A stretch of 64,000 nt of DNA from Hungatella sp. Lineage in GTDB: Bacteria > Bacillota > Clostridia > Lachnospirales > Lachnospiraceae. The number at the start of each line of letters is the position of its first letter. Position 1 is the stretch's first letter. Below the pieces are notes generated by a model. It had not been told where the DNA came from and made no database searches. It saw only the letters and a program-made list of their open reading frames with translations. The stretch lies in contig WASS01000015.1 of the NCBI GenBank assembly GCA_009712635.1, positions 744,001 to 808,000 of the forward strand, in the 5' to 3' direction. Shown piece after piece: positions 26,763 through 34,803 of this stretch. The position numbers and the translations under genes were made by a program.

Positions 26763-27371
26763 TTACTTGGAAGCCTGTGTCTGCTCTGCTTCTGTTTCAT
26801 CTGGTGCTTCTGTGTCATCTGCTTCTTCCGTATCATCAGCTGCGGTTGTTTCCATCACAACTGCACCTTCCTTCGGTACAATCTTCTCGTCAGAGCCTTT
26901 GGGAATATCCATATCCACCAGCCAGTACTGCTTCTCTTTCATTGTATAATCCGGCATAACAATTAAGTGCAGATCATAGTCCTTAAAAAAACCGCCGTAA
27001 GAAGTCTCACTTGATTTCTCAAAGCTAAAATCCTGATCTGCTGCCACATCATTTAAATAACGGACTGCGGCATTTGCAAATGTAACTGCTTCTTCCGGAG
27101 TCGTCCCTGCTTTAACAACCAGATTCAAATCAAGTTTTTTCTCCTTCGGATCCATGCTGTAGTTTACACTGAGAGCCATAGGATATTCTTTATTATCCAC
27201 AAACTCTTCATCCATATCATTTCCAATCTGAGTCCAGTCCAATACGATTCCCTGCTGCGTTTCAAAGACAGGTTCTGCAGGGCCACCGCTTGCAAGAATA
27301 TGGCTCTGGGTACAGCCCGTTAACAGCATCACTGATACGGCACATATCATTAGCACTTTGTTCCTCATCAT
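26763..27371 (-). CDS. Lipoprotein of unknown function
   Basis: A 202-residue secreted lipoprotein: signal MMRNKVLMICAVSVMLLTGC with the lipobox LLTG-Cys20. The mature part has DWTQIGNDMDEEFVDNKEYPMALSV, then mixed strands and helices, and ends in an acidic Thr/Ala/Glu-rich low-complexity tail from about residue 175. ATG 27371 is chosen over an upstream frame because AAGGAGG lies five bases before it. No family recognised. It faces the BCCT gene across a 284-base gap with a large inverted repeat. Confidence 0.8.
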   Translation of the reverse strand: MMRNKVLMICAVSVMLLTGCTQSHILASGGPAEPVFETQQGIVLDWTQIGNDMDEEFVDNKEYPMALSVNYSMDPKEKKLDLNLVVKAGTTPEEAVTFANAAVRYLNDVAADQDFSFEKSSETSYGGFFKDYDLHLIVMPDYTMKEKQYWLVDMDIPKGSDEKIVPKEGAVVMETTAADDTEEADDTEAPDETEAEQTQASK

Positions 27372-27432
27372 AATATCCTCCTTAATGAACATCACCATTA
27401 TATCCGATCCTGTCCTTTTTTTGTAGTGCTTT

Positions 27433-27479
27433 CAGCAAAAAGTCAGAAAAACTTCACAATTGCGTTAGACTTTTTGCTG
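27433..27479. repeat. 12-base inverted repeat upstream of the BCCT transporter gene
   Basis: CAGCAAAAAGTC (27433-27444) and GACTTTTTGCTG (27468-27479) are exact inverse copies 23 bases apart, in the divergent region between the lipoprotein and BCCT genes. It could be an operator bound by a dimer or a hairpin. No other feature is seen in this gap apart from AAAGGAG before the BCCT start. Confidence 0.65.
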
Positions 27480-27655
27480 GTATTAATGGCTTGCTTTTCC
27501 TCTATATTAAAGGCTGACTTGATAAAACAGATTCAAGTGCTGTATTTTAAATACATAAATTTATATGATTCAGCCTTGCATTTTTTAATAGACCGTGGTA
27601 TCATGTTCAATATCAAGATATAAACATTATTTTTGAACTATAAAGGAGCCATGTC

Positions 27656-29179
27656 ATGAACAACAAAGAGAAAATATCATTGATAAAAAAGCTGGATATT
27701 ATGACCACCCTGGTACCGTTTACAGCAATCATCTTATTATGTATCCTGTTTCTTACATATCCGGAGGCATCTGGTGCTGTGCTGGCATCTATACGGTCAT
27801 TTCTTGGAAATGAGCTGGGCAGCTACTACCTGATCATAGGACTATTCACATTAATCTGCTCCCTTTACATGGCCTTTTCCAGATATGGAGCGATCAGACT
27901 GGGAGACTGTGAGAAACCTCAATATTCAAATTTCAAATGGGGAGCCATGATGTTTACCGCAGGTCTGGCAGCTGACATTTTATTTTATTCTCTTTGTGAA
28001 TGGCTGCTCTACGCAGGAGAGCCCCACATAAAAGATATGGGTTCTGTACAGGACTGGGCTTCCACCTATCCTCTGTTTCACTGGGGTCCAATTCCATGGA
28101 GCTTCTATCTGGTTTTAGCCGTTGCATTTGGCTTTATGCTTCATGTTAAGAAACGGACAAAGCAAAAGTACTCAGAGGCCTGCCGTCCAATCCTTGGTAA
28201 ACTGGTAGACGGGCCAGCGGGGAAATTCATTGATTTAATTGCTGTTTTCGCTTTACTGGCAGGAACTGCTACCACATTTTCTCTCGCAACGCCCCTTCTT
28301 TCCATGGCAGTCAGCCGGGTGACCGGACTGCCTGAATCCAGATTTTTAACTATAGCAATCCTGATCATTATCTGCGCAGTATATACGTTTACAGTATATT
28401 TCGGCATGAAGGGAATTTCAAAGCTTGCTGATTCCTGTACCTACTTGTTCTTCGGACTTCTCCTTTACGTACTCATTGGCGGAGGTCAGGCGAGATATAC
28501 CATCGAAACAGGAATAACAGCAATCGGTAACCTGACGCAAAACTTCATCAGTCTGTCCACCTGGACTGACGCACTTCGCACCTCTTCCTTTCCTCAGAAC
28601 TGGACCATCTTTTACTGGGCATACTGGATGGTATGGTGTGTTGCCACTCCGTTTTTTATCGGTGCCATCAGCAAAGGGCGGACGATCAAACAGACTGTTC
28701 TGGGGGGATACTTCTTTGGTTTGTCAGGAACGTTTACTTCTTTTATTATATTAGGTAACTACAGTCTTGCTCTTCAGACAAAGGGTATTCTTGATGTTAT
28801 GGGCATCTATCAGGCTACACAAAACCTTTATCAGACTATTATGGCTATTTTAGAAACACTTCCATTTTTTAAGATGGGTCTGGTGCTTTTAGCTCTTACC
28901 ATGATTGCTTTTTATGCCACCTCCTTCGATGCACTCACACTGGTTGCCGCTTCCTATTCCTATAAGGAGCTGCCGGAAGATGAAGAGCCTCACAAACACG
29001 TAAAGCTGTTTTGGGCTATCCTTCTGATGCTTTTCCCCATTGCACTTATTTTCTCAGAGAATTCAATGGCTAATTTACAGACTGTATCCATCATTGCCGC
29101 TTTCCCCATCGGCATTATCATTCTTCTGATTATCTTCAGCTTCTTTCGGGATGCAAAGGAATATTTAGATCATTCCTGA
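27656..29179 (+). CDS. BCCT family transporter (betaine/choline/carnitine type)
   Basis: A 507-residue transporter with 12 predicted membrane helices. The family's Trp-rich segments are visible: WASTYPLFHWGPIPWSFYL (about residues 125-145) and NWTIFYWAYWMVWCVATPFFIGAISKGRTIKQ (about 315-346). Members import quaternary amines, often with sodium or by exchange with products such as gamma-butyrobetaine. The substrate cannot be told from sequence. It converges on the licD gene, sharing a terminator. Confidence 0.92.
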   Translation: MNNKEKISLIKKLDIMTTLVPFTAIILLCILFLTYPEASGAVLASIRSFLGNELGSYYLIIGLFTLICSLYMAFSRYGAIRLGDCEKPQYSNFKWGAMMFTAGLAADILFYSLCEWLLYAGEPHIKDMGSVQDWASTYPLFHWGPIPWSFYLVLAVAFGFMLHVKKRTKQKYSEACRPILGKLVDGPAGKFIDLIAVFALLAGTATTFSLATPLLSMAVSRVTGLPESRFLTIAILIIICAVYTFTVYFGMKGISKLADSCTYLFFGLLLYVLIGGGQARYTIETGITAIGNLTQNFISLSTWTDALRTSSFPQNWTIFYWAYWMVWCVATPFFIGAISKGRTIKQTVLGGYFFGLSGTFTSFIILGNYSLALQTKGILDVMGIYQATQNLYQTIMAILETLPFFKMGLVLLALTMIAFYATSFDALTLVAASYSYKELPEDEEPHKHVKLFWAILLMLFPIALIFSENSMANLQTVSIIAAFPIGIIILLIIFSFFRDAKEYLDHS

Positions 29180-29216
29180 AAAAAGACTGCTGCAAAATCT
29201 GCAGCAGTCTTTTTTT
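29180..29216. terminator. Bidirectional terminator after BCCT and licD genes
   Basis: AAAAAGACTGCTGCA and TGCAGCAGTCTTTTT form a perfect stem with a 5-base loop, with A- and T-runs on both sides, between convergent genes. Confidence 0.9.
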
Positions 29217-30054
29217 ATTCATAAATCTGGATTTCCGTACTGGAGTGAGATGGTACCTGCTTCTCCTTTGGAGGAAGTTGCTTATAATCTCCATAAATCC
29301 AGGTAAGGACTTCATGCCAGCCTTTGGGAGCCATCAATTTCGTATCTTCAAATTCCAGATCCACAGTTTCTTCACACCATTCTTTCTTTAAAGTCACATA
29401 TAAATAATCCGGCTGATAATTACTGTAGTAGCGCAGTCTGCTTTTCTTCTTCCGGTCTTTCACAGCTGCCCAGTATTGAAGTTTTCTTAAAACTCCCATG
29501 GGAATTAACTTGCCAATCAGCGCCAGAATTCCGACGCATATTCCATTTAACAGACTGTACTTTCTTAAATCAAGCTTATATCGGTGTCCCATGGAAAGTC
29601 CATAGATAACGGTATGAAGCAGCAAAGTTACAGTTGATGAAACCTTGTTTTCCGGCAATTCATCAATGGTAAATAAATCTACCCACAGATGATTCAGCCT
29701 GCCTTCATAATATTTCATCTCAGCAGTATCTTCATGGGTTCTGCTTTTCTTATAAATAATTCTGGCTGTGAAATCGTAAAAGGCCTTTCCTCTTCGCAGA
29801 TCCTTTGGTTCAAGAAGTTCCATGTCATCCGGCAGTTCCGACCGCACCACCTGCAAAAATGCCTCATAATTGGTACGGGTAAATGCTACATCTGCATCAT
29901 CATCCCAGGGAATAAATCCTTTGTGTCTGACTGCACCCAGAAGTGTCCCGGCATCCAGCAAATATTGGATCCCATGTTTACGGCAAATCCGGTCAATCTC
30001 TTTTAAAATGCCCAGATTCGCCTGATGCACCTTGGTCAAATCATACTCCTTCAT
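29215..30054 (-). CDS. LicD family phosphotransferase
   Basis: A 279-residue protein of the LicD group, which transfers phosphocholine or other phospho-ligands onto cell-surface glycans. The nucleotidyltransferase-like core is clear: YLLDAGTLLGAVRHKGFIPWDDDADVAF (about residues 31-58) with the metal-binding Asp cluster. The rest has conserved LWVDLFTIDELPE. It is the last gene of the rfb-type operon. No licA, licB or licC is present, so phosphocholine itself is only one possibility. Confidence 0.88.
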   Translation of the reverse strand: MKEYDLTKVHQANLGILKEIDRICRKHGIQYLLDAGTLLGAVRHKGFIPWDDDADVAFTRTNYEAFLQVVRSELPDDMELLEPKDLRRGKAFYDFTARIIYKKSRTHEDTAEMKYYEGRLNHLWVDLFTIDELPENKVSSTVTLLLHTVIYGLSMGHRYKLDLRKYSLLNGICVGILALIGKLIPMGVLRKLQYWAAVKDRKKKSRLRYYSNYQPDYLYVTLKKEWCEETVDLEFEDTKLMAPKGWHEVLTWIYGDYKQLPPKEKQVPSHSSTEIQIYE

Positions 30055-30090
30055 AATTCCTCCATTCTGACTGAAACAGGAAAACGGAAC

Positions 30091-31437
30091 TTAAGCCTGC
30101 TGGTTTAAGCCTTCTTTTATGGTTTTCGCCATGTAGTCGATCATCTCATCGGTCATACCCGGATAAACTCCAATCCAGAATGTATCCTGCATAATACGGT
30201 CTGTATTCTTCAGTTCACCTACAACCCGGTATCCGGTTCCTGATTCCCGCATCTGATTGAAGCATGGATGCTTGGTTAAATTGCCTGCAAAGAGCATTCT
30301 GGTCTGCACACCTTTTGATTCCACATACTGAACCAGCTGATTTCTGTCAACGCCCTCTTTACAGGTAATAAGAAAGCCAAACCAGCTTGGTCTTGATCCA
30401 GGACAGGCCTCCGGAAGAATCAGTTTTCCCTCTGTATCTTTTAATGCCTCGTAAAGACGGCTGAAATTATGGCGTCTGCGCTCAACAAAGGCTGGAAACT
30501 TTTCAATCTGCGCACAACCAATGGAAGCCTGCATATCCGTTGCCTTTAAATTATAACCGAAATGAGAGTAAACGTACTTATGGTCATATCCCAGAGGAAG
30601 TTCGCCGTACTGGCGGTCAAACCGGTGTCCGCATAAATTGTCTGTACCAGAAGGACATACACAATCACGTCCCCAATCCCGTAAAGAACGGATAATCCGG
30701 TTTAACAGGGAATCGTTGGTGTAAACAGCTCCGCCCTCTCCCATGGTCATGTGGTGAGGCGGGTAAAAACTGGAGGTTCCAATATCTCCGATGGTACCTG
30801 AGAAATGCTCTTTCCCATCTAAGGTATAAACGGTGCCCAGTGCATCACAGTTATCTTCCACAAGCCATAAATTATATTTATCGCAGAATGCCTTAACTGC
30901 CGTTAAATCATAAGGATTACCAAGTGTATGGGCGATCATGACTGCCTTTGTCTTCTCAGAGCGGGCTGCCTCCAACATGGTAACATCGATGTTATACTGG
31001 GGAATGGTCACGTCAACAAATACCGGTACTGCCCCATATTGAATCATTGGCGTTACTGTTGTGGGGAATCCTGCCGCTACTGTAATTACTTCATCTCCTC
31101 TTTTGATCTGACGCTCTTTTAAAAGCGGGGAAGTAAGTGCCATAAATGCCAGTAAATTTGCTGATGATCCCGAATTGACCAGGGAACAAAATCTTACATT
31201 TAAATATTTAGAGAATTTCTTCTCAAATTCATCGGTATAGCGTCCTGAGGTAAGCCAGAACTCCAGCGAACTGTCTACCAGATTAACCATTTCCTTACTG
31301 TCATATACTCTGGACGCATAGGATATTCTGTCACCGGCTTCAAACGGTTTCTTCTGATTGTGATACGTATCACAGTATTCCTTTACAAGTGCAAGGATTT
31401 CTTCCCTTGCTTCTTTTTCTGTTTTTTTATCAAACAT
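30091..31437 (-). CDS. rfbH: CDP-4-dehydro-6-deoxy-D-glucose 3-dehydratase (lipopolysaccharide biosynthesis protein RfbH/E1)
   Basis: RfbH/E1 is a PMP-dependent iron-sulfur enzyme that removes the 3-hydroxyl of CDP-4-keto-6-deoxyglucose en route to 3,6-dideoxyhexoses. The 448-residue protein has the aminotransferase-like fold with His228-His229 in SFYPPHHMTMGEGG instead of the usual PLP-binding Lys, as expected for this family, and a 2Fe-2S-type cluster of Cys259, Cys261 and Cys269. It sits 21 bases after rfbG. The reductase partner (RfbI/ddhD) is not in the window. Confidence 0.94.
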   Translation of the reverse strand: MFDKKTEKEAREEILALVKEYCDTYHNQKKPFEAGDRISYASRVYDSKEMVNLVDSSLEFWLTSGRYTDEFEKKFSKYLNVRFCSLVNSGSSANLLAFMALTSPLLKERQIKRGDEVITVAAGFPTTVTPMIQYGAVPVFVDVTIPQYNIDVTMLEAARSEKTKAVMIAHTLGNPYDLTAVKAFCDKYNLWLVEDNCDALGTVYTLDGKEHFSGTIGDIGTSSFYPPHHMTMGEGGAVYTNDSLLNRIIRSLRDWGRDCVCPSGTDNLCGHRFDRQYGELPLGYDHKYVYSHFGYNLKATDMQASIGCAQIEKFPAFVERRRHNFSRLYEALKDTEGKLILPEACPGSRPSWFGFLITCKEGVDRNQLVQYVESKGVQTRMLFAGNLTKHPCFNQMRESGTGYRVVGELKNTDRIMQDTFWIGVYPGMTDEMIDYMAKTIKEGLNQQA

Positions 31438-31458
31438 AGAATTGTTTCCTCTCTTAAT

Positions 31459-32538
31459 CTATTGGTTAAAAAATTCTTCGATCTGCCGGTCCATTACAAA
31501 AATCATATCTGCTCCGGCCAGATATTCTCTGGTCCATTCCACGGTCTTTTCCACGGCTTCCTTCACTCCATACCTGGGTGTCCAGCCAAATACCTTTTTG
31601 ACCTTTGAACAGTCCAGCTTTAAAAAGTTGGCTTCATGAGGTCCTCCATCGTGTGTGACGGACCAGGTAATCCCCTGCCCCCATGCTTCACAGAATAAAT
31701 TAGTTAATTCTCCGGTTGTGACACAGTCCTTATCATCGGGTCCCACATTATAGTATCCCTGATAGGAAGAATCCTCATACTGCTTCATGGCAATTGTCAT
31801 ATATACAGCCAGAGGCTCTAAGACATGCTGGTAAGGTCTTGTAGAATCAGGATTTCTAAGTACGATCTCCTGGTTTCTCATGGCAGACCGGATGCAGTCC
31901 GGTATAATTCTGTCATTTGCAAAATCTCCCCCTCCTATGACATTGCCAGCTCTTGAAGTGGAGATCGCTGTTCTGCCCTGGGAAAAGAAAGACTTGGCAT
32001 AGCTGTGGGTCACCAGTTCTGAACAGGATTTACTGTTGGAGTATGGGTCATAGCCATCTAAGGGGTCACATTCCCGGTAACCATATTCCCATTCCTTATT
32101 TTCATATACTTTATCGGTTGTTATATTGAGAAAAGAACGGACCGTCTCAGTAAGGCGGATGCATTCTAAAATATTCACCGTGCCCATTACATTGGTCTCA
32201 TAGGTGTAAACCGGATCCTTATAGGAATCTCTTACAATGGGCTGCGCTGCTAAATGAAAAACAATCTCCGGTTTTGCCATTTCAAAAACAGTTTTTAAAT
32301 GATTTAAATCCCGGATATCTCCAATGACTGAATTCATCTGTCCGGATATATCTGCCACTTCAAACAGAGCGGGATCCGTTGGTGACTGGAGTGAGTACCC
32401 AGTTACCTCTGCTCCTGCTTTTATCAGCATACGGCTGAGCCATGCTCCTTTAAAACCGGTATGCCCGGTAAGAAGAACTCTCTTTCCTTTGTAAAATTCA
32501 GAAAATTCCTTCCAGCGGTCATTTGTTTTTTTCGTCAT
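31459..32538 (-). CDS. rfbG: CDP-glucose 4,6-dehydratase
   Basis: An NAD-dependent short-chain dehydrogenase-type enzyme that converts CDP-glucose to CDP-4-keto-6-deoxyglucose. The 359-residue protein has the dinucleotide loop LLTGHTGFKGAWL (residues 20-32), the substrate region DKVYENKEWEYGYRECDPL and the catalytic Tyr-x-x-x-Lys in YDPYSNSKSCSEL. It begins one base after the rfbF stop, so it is tightly coupled. It forms the middle step of the rfbF-rfbG-rfbH chain. Confidence 0.95.
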   Translation of the reverse strand: MTKKTNDRWKEFSEFYKGKRVLLTGHTGFKGAWLSRMLIKAGAEVTGYSLQSPTDPALFEVADISGQMNSVIGDIRDLNHLKTVFEMAKPEIVFHLAAQPIVRDSYKDPVYTYETNVMGTVNILECIRLTETVRSFLNITTDKVYENKEWEYGYRECDPLDGYDPYSNSKSCSELVTHSYAKSFFSQGRTAISTSRAGNVIGGGDFANDRIIPDCIRSAMRNQEIVLRNPDSTRPYQHVLEPLAVYMTIAMKQYEDSSYQGYYNVGPDDKDCVTTGELTNLFCEAWGQGITWSVTHDGGPHEANFLKLDCSKVKKVFGWTPRYGVKEAVEKTVEWTREYLAGADMIFVMDRQIEEFFNQ

Positions 32539-32539
32539 A

Positions 32540-33316
32540 TTAATTCTCCCATATCTTCCAGGGTGCTTTCCCGGACTGCCATAGTTCTTCCAGCTTCTTC
32601 ATCTCTCTCTGGGTATCCATGCACTGCCAGAAGCCGGTGTGATGGAAGCTCATCAGTTCTCCTTCTGCAGCCAGTCTCTGTAATGGCTTCTGCTCCAGAA
32701 CTGTGGAATCATCTTCCAGATAAGAAAAAATCTCAGGGTTAAATACCATAAAACCGCCGTTGATCAGGCTGGCATCCGTCTCGTCCTTTTCCCGGAAGGA
32801 ACGCACAACATCGCCTTCATCAATATCTAAAACTCCCTTTAACTGGGCAATATTAACCGTTGTCATGCTTGCAATTTTCCCGTGGCTTTCATGAAATTTT
32901 AAAAGTGCGTTTAAGTCTACATCACAGACTCCGTCTCCATAGGTAAGCATAAACGGTTCCTCTCCTATAAAGGGCTGTATCCGTTTGACTCTTCCGCCAG
33001 TCATGGTATTGAGTCCCGTGTCCACAAGGGTTACCTTCCACGGTTCGGAATAATTATTATGTACCTCCATGCTGTTGTTGGCAAGGTCAAACGTCACATC
33101 GGAGGTATGAAGAAAATAATCTGCAAAAAATTCTTTCACTACATACTGCTTGTATCCCAGACAAATCACAAAATCATGGAATCCAAACTGAGAATAATAT
33201 TTCATTATATGCCATAAAATGGGCTTTTCACCGATCTCGATCATTGGCTTTGGTTTTAAATGACTTTCCTCACTGATTCTCGTTCCAAGACCCCCTGCTA
33301 ATAATACAACCTTCAT
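32540..33316 (-). CDS. rfbF: Glucose-1-phosphate cytidylyltransferase
   Basis: Makes CDP-glucose from CTP and glucose-1-phosphate. The 258-residue protein opens with the nucleotidyltransferase motif MKVVLLAGGLGTRISEESHL, followed by KPMIEIGEKPILWHIM and FMLTYGDGVCDVDL (metal-binding Asp). ATG 33316 follows AGGAGG by seven bases; a further upstream ATG in frame lacks such a site. It is the committing step of the dideoxysugar route in this operon. Confidence 0.95.
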   Translation of the reverse strand: MKVVLLAGGLGTRISEESHLKPKPMIEIGEKPILWHIMKYYSQFGFHDFVICLGYKQYVVKEFFADYFLHTSDVTFDLANNSMEVHNNYSEPWKVTLVDTGLNTMTGGRVKRIQPFIGEEPFMLTYGDGVCDVDLNALLKFHESHGKIASMTTVNIAQLKGVLDIDEGDVVRSFREKDETDASLINGGFMVFNPEIFSYLEDDSTVLEQKPLQRLAAEGELMSFHHTGFWQCMDTQREMKKLEELWQSGKAPWKIWEN

Positions 33317-33338
33317 CCTGCTTCCTCCTGACATTCTC

Positions 33339-34121
33339 TTATTCATATTCGTGGTATGCCTTCCGGTAAAAATGCATCAGCACCTTTACAACTGGTCCCG
33401 GCCACATCTTTTTAAACATCTCTGTCTCTTCTTTAATACGGCTGTTATCCTCTATGGCTGCCTTTGTTGCTGCTTCGTCATGGACCCGATAATAAAGAAT
33501 GGGTTTCTCCACACAGATAAAACGTCCTGGCAGCTTAGACAGCTCATAAAGCGTATCCCAGTCCAGGGCAAAATGATAGGGGGAGGTAAAGAGTGGTTCC
33601 CCCAATTGTTCCTTATTATATGCACATGCAGGACAGCATATGGAATTTCCAAAAAACAGGACACTTTTTTTAACCCAGGCCAGATGACTGAGGGAGCGCA
33701 GCCTTAAAGGCAGACGTAAAATCCGCTTGATAAATTCAACCGGCTCAAAAGCTGCCAGCTTGTCCTTCTTCACAACAACATAACCGCCGGTAAATAAAGT
33801 CATGTCCGGATAACGTCCATAACAATTCAGCAGATTTTTTACATAGTCTTTCTGATACAGATCATCCTGATGGGCAATGGTCACAAATGTGGCATCTGCC
33901 ATGTTATAGGCAAAATTCCAGTCATCCCGGATACTGCTTTTCTCGTGTCTGATAAAAAGGGGAATCCCATACTGATCAGCCAGACCGCTTATATAGGTAC
34001 TTGGCGTGGACGTACACAATATCACATCGGATTCCACACTTTGGGTTTTAATCGATCGGATACAGGATTCCAGATAAGGCGAATCCTTATATGCACAGAT
34101 TGCAAATGTATGTGGTTTCAT
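33339..34121 (-). CDS. Family 2-like glycosyltransferase
   Basis: A 260-residue GT-A-type glycosyltransferase without membrane anchors. The N-terminal fold reads FAICAYKDSPYLESCIRSIKTQS, then FVTIAHQDDLYQKDYVKNLL with the metal-binding HQDD (about residue 87), and ALDWDTLYELSKLPGRF later. It is the first gene of the surface-glycan operon and may add the dideoxysugar or a neighbouring residue. Donor and acceptor are unknown. Upstream lies the hsp20 promoter on the other strand. Confidence 0.85.
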   Translation of the reverse strand: MKPHTFAICAYKDSPYLESCIRSIKTQSVESDVILCTSTPSTYISGLADQYGIPLFIRHEKSSIRDDWNFAYNMADATFVTIAHQDDLYQKDYVKNLLNCYGRYPDMTLFTGGYVVVKKDKLAAFEPVEFIKRILRLPLRLRSLSHLAWVKKSVLFFGNSICCPACAYNKEQLGEPLFTSPYHFALDWDTLYELSKLPGRFICVEKPILYYRVHDEAATKAAIEDNSRIKEETEMFKKMWPGPVVKVLMHFYRKAYHEYE

Positions 34122-34251
34122 TCTTTACCTCAAAATACGTTTGTTTTTGTCTGGCTATGATTATATCATAAAAACAATAAAACATACTACCATATTCATT
34201 ATTTTGAAAGAATTTGGGGGCATAACTGCAAAAAATAAATTTTTTATTAAA

Positions 34252-34278
34252 TTAGCACTCACCTGTTGACAGTGCTAA
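34252..34278. promoter_or_regulatory. CIRCE element (HrcA operator)
   Basis: TTAGCACTC, nine bases, CAGTGCTAA: the CIRCE heat-shock operator with one mismatch in the right arm (the consensus begins with G). The right arm overlaps the -35 region of the hsp20 promoter, so HrcA should block it at normal temperature. Confidence 0.93.
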
Positions 34279-34294
34279 TAATGCGTGTTATATT
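34266..34294 (+). promoter_or_regulatory. hsp20 promoter
   Basis: TTGACA (34266-34271), 17 bases, TATATT (34289-34294), overlapping the CIRCE element. The transcript would have a leader of about 45 bases. Confidence 0.82.
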
Positions 34295-34343
34295 ACATAT
34301 ATAACAAATAAATCATTTAATCATTGGAAAGGAGATATGACCT

Positions 34344-34766
34344 ATGATGATGCCTAGCATTTTTGGTGAGAGTTTATTGAGTAACTGGATGGATTTCCCC
34401 TTTGACCGTTCCTTTTTCGGTGCAAAAGAAAGTATGAAAACTGATGTGAAGGAAGTTGATAACGGCTATGAACTGGATATCGATCTTCCAGGATTTCAAA
34501 AGGATGATATCAAAGCCCGGCTCACAGACGGCTATTTAACCATAACTGCATCAAAAGGAGAGAATAAGGAAGAAAAAGACAAGGATGGCCGTTATATCCG
34601 CCGGGAACGTTATTCCGGTAGCATGAGCCGTAGTTTCTATGTAGGCAATGCTGTAAAAGAGGAAGATATACGTGCTAAATTTGAAAATGGAATTCTGAAG
34701 CTGTCTGTTCCAAAGAATAAGAAAGCTGAGATAGAACAGAATAATTACATCTCCATAGAAGGCTGA
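34344..34766 (+). CDS. Small heat-shock protein, Hsp20 family
   Basis: A 140-residue alpha-crystallin-domain holdase that binds unfolding proteins. The alpha-crystallin domain (about residues 33-130) contains KTDVKEVDNGYELDIDLPGF, YLTITASKGE and the conserved end FENGILKLSVPK; a short C-terminal tail follows. GGAGA precedes three possible ATGs; the first at 34344 is taken. A CIRCE element upstream predicts HrcA-controlled heat induction. The gene stands alone. Confidence 0.95.
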   Translation: MMMPSIFGESLLSNWMDFPFDRSFFGAKESMKTDVKEVDNGYELDIDLPGFQKDDIKARLTDGYLTITASKGENKEEKDKDGRYIRRERYSGSMSRSFYVGNAVKEEDIRAKFENGILKLSVPKNKKAEIEQNNYISIEG

Positions 34767-34803
34767 AAAAAGGAGGTCCTACCCACAGGACCTCCCTTTT
34801 TTA
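34766..34803. terminator. Bidirectional terminator after hsp20
   Basis: GGAGGTCCT (34772-34780) pairs with AGGACCTCC (34787-34795); A-run before and T-run after. It also lies at the 3' end of the convergent M42 peptidase gene. Confidence 0.88.

Noticed and set aside
27426-27623. 65-codon plus-strand frame in the gap before the BCCT gene
   Set aside because: It overlaps the inverted repeat, has no ribosome site, and its composition is that of AT-rich spacer; it resembles no protein.
30091-31437. Missing PLP-binding lysine in rfbH, as a possible inactivation
   Set aside because: His at this place is the normal state of the E1 dehydratase family, not a loss.
34252-34278. Imperfect right arm of CIRCE as evidence against HrcA control
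   Set aside because: One mismatch is common in functional CIRCE sites, and the overlap with the -35 region supports regulation.
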